In this document: positions 5,375-7,855 of the stretch, piece by piece
Position numbering within the stretch: position 1 is the stretch's first letter
Layout of the letters: every line of letters starts with the position of its first letter
Assembly: GCA_937893815.1 (NCBI GenBank)
Contig: CALCSH010000370.1
Coordinates: 1-7,855, forward strand
Length of the DNA stretch: 7,855 nucleotides
Direction: 5' to 3'
From: an uncultured Anaerolineae bacterium
GTDB lineage: Bacteria; Chloroflexota; Anaerolineae; Anaerolineales; UBA11858
Position numbers and translations under genes: made by a program
The notes under the pieces: model-generated
Told to the model about the DNA's origin: nothing
What the model saw: the letters and a program-made list of their open reading frames with translations, nothing else
Databases searched by the model: none

Positions 5375-5858
5375 GCCGCTTGCCGATCCGTTTGTTGCCA
5401 CTTTACAGAGTTGGATAGAAGTTTCGATGCGCCGGTCGATGCGTAATTTTCTGCATTATGCCAGAGAAAGCGGGCTATCCATGTCACAATTTGGCGCTCT
5501 GTTTCACATCCATCGTATTGGCAGCAGTGGCGTCACAGATTTGGGTGAATATCTGGGCGTGACCAGCGCCGCCGCCAGCCAGATGCTGGAGCGCCTGGTG
5601 CAGCAGGAACTCATCCTGCGCTCGGAAGACCCTCATGACCGCCGCGTCAAGCAAATTGTCCTGACCGAGAAAGGCAGCCAGGTTCTTGCAGAAGGCATCC
5701 GTGCCCGTCAGGGTTGGCTGGATGATCTGGCAGCATCCCTTTCTTTCGATGAAAAGCAACAAATAACGATGGCATTGACGACCCTGGTCGAAAAAGCCAC
5801 ACACCTCAAGCAAGCTGTTAAGCAGAACAGTAATCTATTCATAGAGGAGCATCCTTAA
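5373..5858 (+). CDS. MarR-family transcriptional regulator
   Basis: This is a 161-residue winged helix-turn-helix regulator that binds DNA as a dimer. The HTH lies at about residues 52-80: GVTDLGEYLGVTSAAASQMLERLVQQELI, with the recognition helix at about 65-78. The wing carries the family signature DPHDRRVKQIVLTEKG (86-101), where D86, R90 and R91 are typical DNA-contacting or structural residues. N- and C-terminal helices form the dimer domain. There is no cysteine-based redox switch near the usual positions. GAGG (5363-5366) lies 6 bases before the ATG. The gene is followed after one base by an ABC exporter, the common arrangement in which a MarR repressor controls its own operon and is released by the exported compound. 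The ligand is unknown. Confidence 0.93.
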   Translation: MPLADPFVATLQSWIEVSMRRSMRNFLHYARESGLSMSQFGALFHIHRIGSSGVTDLGEYLGVTSAAASQMLERLVQQELILRSEDPHDRRVKQIVLTEKGSQVLAEGIRARQGWLDDLAASLSFDEKQQITMALTTLVEKATHLKQAVKQNSNLFIEEHP

Positions 5859-5859
5859 T

Positions 5860-7855
5860 ATGCTACGACTTTTTAAATACTTAAAACCGTATACTCTTTT
5901 GATTGTGCTCTCCATCGCGCTGTTGTTTGTCCAGGCCAATGCCGACCTGGCGCTGCCGGATTATCTTTCAAGAATCGTTAATAACGGCATTCAGCAGAGT
6001 GGTGTAGAAAACGCCGTTCCCACAGCCATACGCCAAAGCGAGATGGACAAACTCTTGGTTTTCATGAGCGCGGATGATAAAACGCGTGTGTTGGATGATT
6101 ACCTTGTGGTGGAGCCAACCGCCTCCGAGGCCGGGCAGTATCTCAAAGATTACCCTGTGCTTGCTAATGAGCCGATCTACGTACTCAAAGAGGTAGATCA
6201 AGCCGAAATGGATACTCTGAACCCTATCCTGAGCAAGGCTTTGGTGGTGGTTTCTGGCATCGAACAGTTGATCGTCGACCCGTCAAAAGCATCAACAATG
6301 GGCCAGGGTTTGGGCTTTGATCCATCCAAAATCCCTGCTGGAATGGATGTTTTTTCCTTGTTGGCAAAGATGCCCACCGCCCAGCTTTCGCAAATCAGCG
6401 CCAAGATCAATGAGCAATTTGCCACCCTGGGCGATAGTATGATCAACCAGATGGCTATTGGCGCGGTCAGGGCCGAGTATGAAGCCCTGGGCATGGATAC
6501 GGCCAAACTGCAAATCAACTACATTCTGCGCATCGGCGGCCTGATGCTGCTAATTTCGCTGCTGGGTGGAGTCTGTACGATTGCGGTCGGTTTTCTGGCC
6601 TCCCGAACGGCAGCCGGGGCCGCGCGTGATATCCGCAAAGAAGTTTTCAAAAAGGTAGAAAACTTCTCTAACGCTGAGTTCGATAAGTTTTCCACCGCAT
6701 CGCTGATCACCCGCTCGACCAATGATGTCACCCAGGTTCAGATGGTGATCTTCATGATCATACGCATGGTCTTTTACGCCCCCATCATTGGTATTGGCGG
6801 CGTCATTCGGGCCATCGATAAGAGCGCCAATATGTGGTGGATTATCGCTGTAGCTGTGGTGGCGCTGCTCACCCTGATCCTGACCATCTTCGCGGTTTCT
6901 TTACCGAAGTTTAAAATCATCCAAAGCCTGATCGATCGTCTCAATCTGGTCACTCGCGAGAACCTTTCCGGCATGATGGTCATCCGGGCCTTCAATAAAC
7001 AGGAAGATGAGGCCCATCGATTTGACAAAGCCAATCGCGACCTGACGGATAACAGCCTGTTCGTGGCTCGTGTAATGGTCACGATGATGCCGGTGATGAT
7101 GTTATTGATGAACGCCCTCTCCGTGGGCATCATCTGGGTAGGCGCTCACCAGGTTGCCGAATCGACCATGCAGGTTGGCGATATGATCGCTTTCATGCAG
7201 TATGCTATGCAGATCGTCTTTGCTTTCCTGATGATGTCGATGATGTTCATCTTCTTGCCAAGGGCGGCTGTATCCGGCGGGCGTATTGCCGATGTGCTAG
7301 AAACCGAGCTTACCATCCTCGATCCAGAAAATCCAACGTCATTCAAATCACCATTCACCGGTGAGATTGAATTCCGCAATGTCTGTTTCCGCTACCCCGA
7401 TGCGCTCGATGATGTCCTGCATAATATCAGCTTCACAGCGCGGCCCGGAGAAACAACGGCCTTCATTGGCTCAACCGGCTGCGGTAAATCCACCGTCATT
7501 AACTTGATTCCGCGTTTCTACGATGCGACAGGCGGTGCGATCTATCTGGACGGACTGGATATACGCCAGGCCCGGCAGAGTGATCTGCGCGACAAGATCG
7601 GCTATATTCCCCAAAAGGGGATGCTGTTCTCGGGCACTATCGCCAGCAATCTATTGTATGCTGACAAAAATGCCAGCGAAGAAGCTTTGAAAGAGGCGGC
7701 TGAGATCGCTCAGGCCAGCGAGTTCATCTTCGACAAGGAAGAAGGCCTCAGTGCAGAGATCGCTCAAGGCGGCTCGAATGTCTCCGGCGGCCAAAAGCAG
7801 CGCCTGGCAATTGCGCGAGCGCTGGTCAAGAAACCGCCCATCTATATCTTCGATG
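5860..7855 (+). CDS. ABC exporter half-transporter (MdlB/LmrCD-BmrCD-like), 3' partial
   Basis: The frame is open from ATG 5860 to the window end (665 full codons). It encodes a fused membrane and ATPase half-transporter of type IV ABC exporters. Likely membrane helices are residues 13-34, 222-248, 298-320, 325-349, 402-430 and 445-470. Residues 41-221, between TM1 and TM2, form an unusually large extracytoplasmic insert. The ATPase domain shows the A-loop Y512, Walker A GSTGCGKST (537-545), Q-loop Q585 in YIPQKG, signature VSGGQ (641-645, V in place of L) and Walker B IYIFD (661-665). The sequence ends one base into the next codon, the catalytic Glu/Asp position, so the D-loop and H-loop are missing. 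AGAGGAG (5843-5849) inside the end of marR is the ribosome site, and the start is one base after the marR stop, so the gene belongs to that operon. Such proteins usually work as heterodimers; a second half-transporter should follow. Multidrug export is likely, but the substrate is not shown. Confidence 0.95.
   Translation, partial: MLRLFKYLKPYTLLIVLSIALLFVQANADLALPDYLSRIVNNGIQQSGVENAVPTAIRQSEMDKLLVFMSADDKTRVLDDYLVVEPTASEAGQYLKDYPVLANEPIYVLKEVDQAEMDTLNPILSKALVVVSGIEQLIVDPSKASTMGQGLGFDPSKIPAGMDVFSLLAKMPTAQLSQISAKINEQFATLGDSMINQMAIGAVRAEYEALGMDTAKLQINYILRIGGLMLLISLLGGVCTIAVGFLASRTAAGAARDIRKEVFKKVENFSNAEFDKFSTASLITRSTNDVTQVQMVIFMIIRMVFYAPIIGIGGVIRAIDKSANMWWIIAVAVVALLTLILTIFAVSLPKFKIIQSLIDRLNLVTRENLSGMMVIRAFNKQEDEAHRFDKANRDLTDNSLFVARVMVTMMPVMMLLMNALSVGIIWVGAHQVAESTMQVGDMIAFMQYAMQIVFAFLMMSMMFIFLPRAAVSGGRIADVLETELTILDPENPTSFKSPFTGEIEFRNVCFRYPDALDDVLHNISFTARPGETTAFIGSTGCGKSTVINLIPRFYDATGGAIYLDGLDIRQARQSDLRDKIGYIPQKGMLFSGTIASNLLYADKNASEEALKEAAEIAQASEFIFDKEEGLSAEIAQGGSNVSGGQKQRLAIARALVKKPPIYIFD

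Noticed and set aside
6198..7379. Several minus-strand open frames inside the ABC transporter gene
   Set aside because: They are antisense shadows. The + strand frame is continuous and carries every expected ABC motif up to the window edge.
1..7855. CRISPR array, tRNA, rRNA, phage or defence genes
   Set aside because: No regularly spaced repeats, cloverleaf, rRNA-like sequence or hallmark proteins of these systems are visible on either strand.

Overview
The window is ordinary, gene-dense bacterial chromosome of moderate GC content. It carries short intergenic spaces, Shine-Dalgarno sites of the AGGAG type and sigma70-like promoters. The mix of genes (a small HExxH protein, DUF1801, GNAT, DoxX, a SnoaL-like protein with an MFS exporter, a retinol-dehydrogenase-like SDR, and MarR with an ABC exporter carrying a large extracytoplasmic insert) would fit an environmental Chloroflexota such as Anaerolineae. 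That assignment is an impression from gene content only; there is no rRNA, tRNA or phylogenetic marker here.

Layout. Positions 1-30 may be the last codons of a + strand gene that enters from the left. A near-perfect 52-bp palindrome (45-96) follows and looks like a two-way terminator. A three-gene minus-strand operon then runs leftward from about 1530 to 126: GNAT acetyltransferase, DUF1801 protein, small HExxH metallopeptidase-like protein. The space between this operon and the + strand doxX-like gene (1754-2113) holds a 110-bp palindromic element flanked by an 8-bp direct repeat, which has the structure of a MITE. DoxX and the next leftward operon (SnoaL-like protein then MFS exporter, 4048 to 2169, coupled by an ATGA overlap) converge on a hairpin terminator at 2134-2163. 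A divergent promoter region (about 4064-4269) separates that operon from a + strand SDR oxidoreductase (4270-5187), which ends in a hairpin-plus-T-run terminator.

The right end is a probable drug-response operon. A strong promoter (TTGACA, 17 bp, TATATT) drives a MarR-family regulator (5373-5858). One base after its stop begins a large ABC exporter half-transporter (5860 to beyond 7855) with a roughly 180-residue extracytoplasmic insert between TM1 and TM2. The window cuts this gene one base into the codon after the Walker B aspartate, the codon that decides whether the ATP site is catalytic or degenerate. A partner half-transporter is expected just outside the window.

I found no CRISPR array, tRNA, rRNA, phage gene, defence island or intact transposase. 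The two observations most worth checking are the MITE-like element in the doxX leader and the ABC exporter with its inserted domain and probable MarR-controlled promoter.
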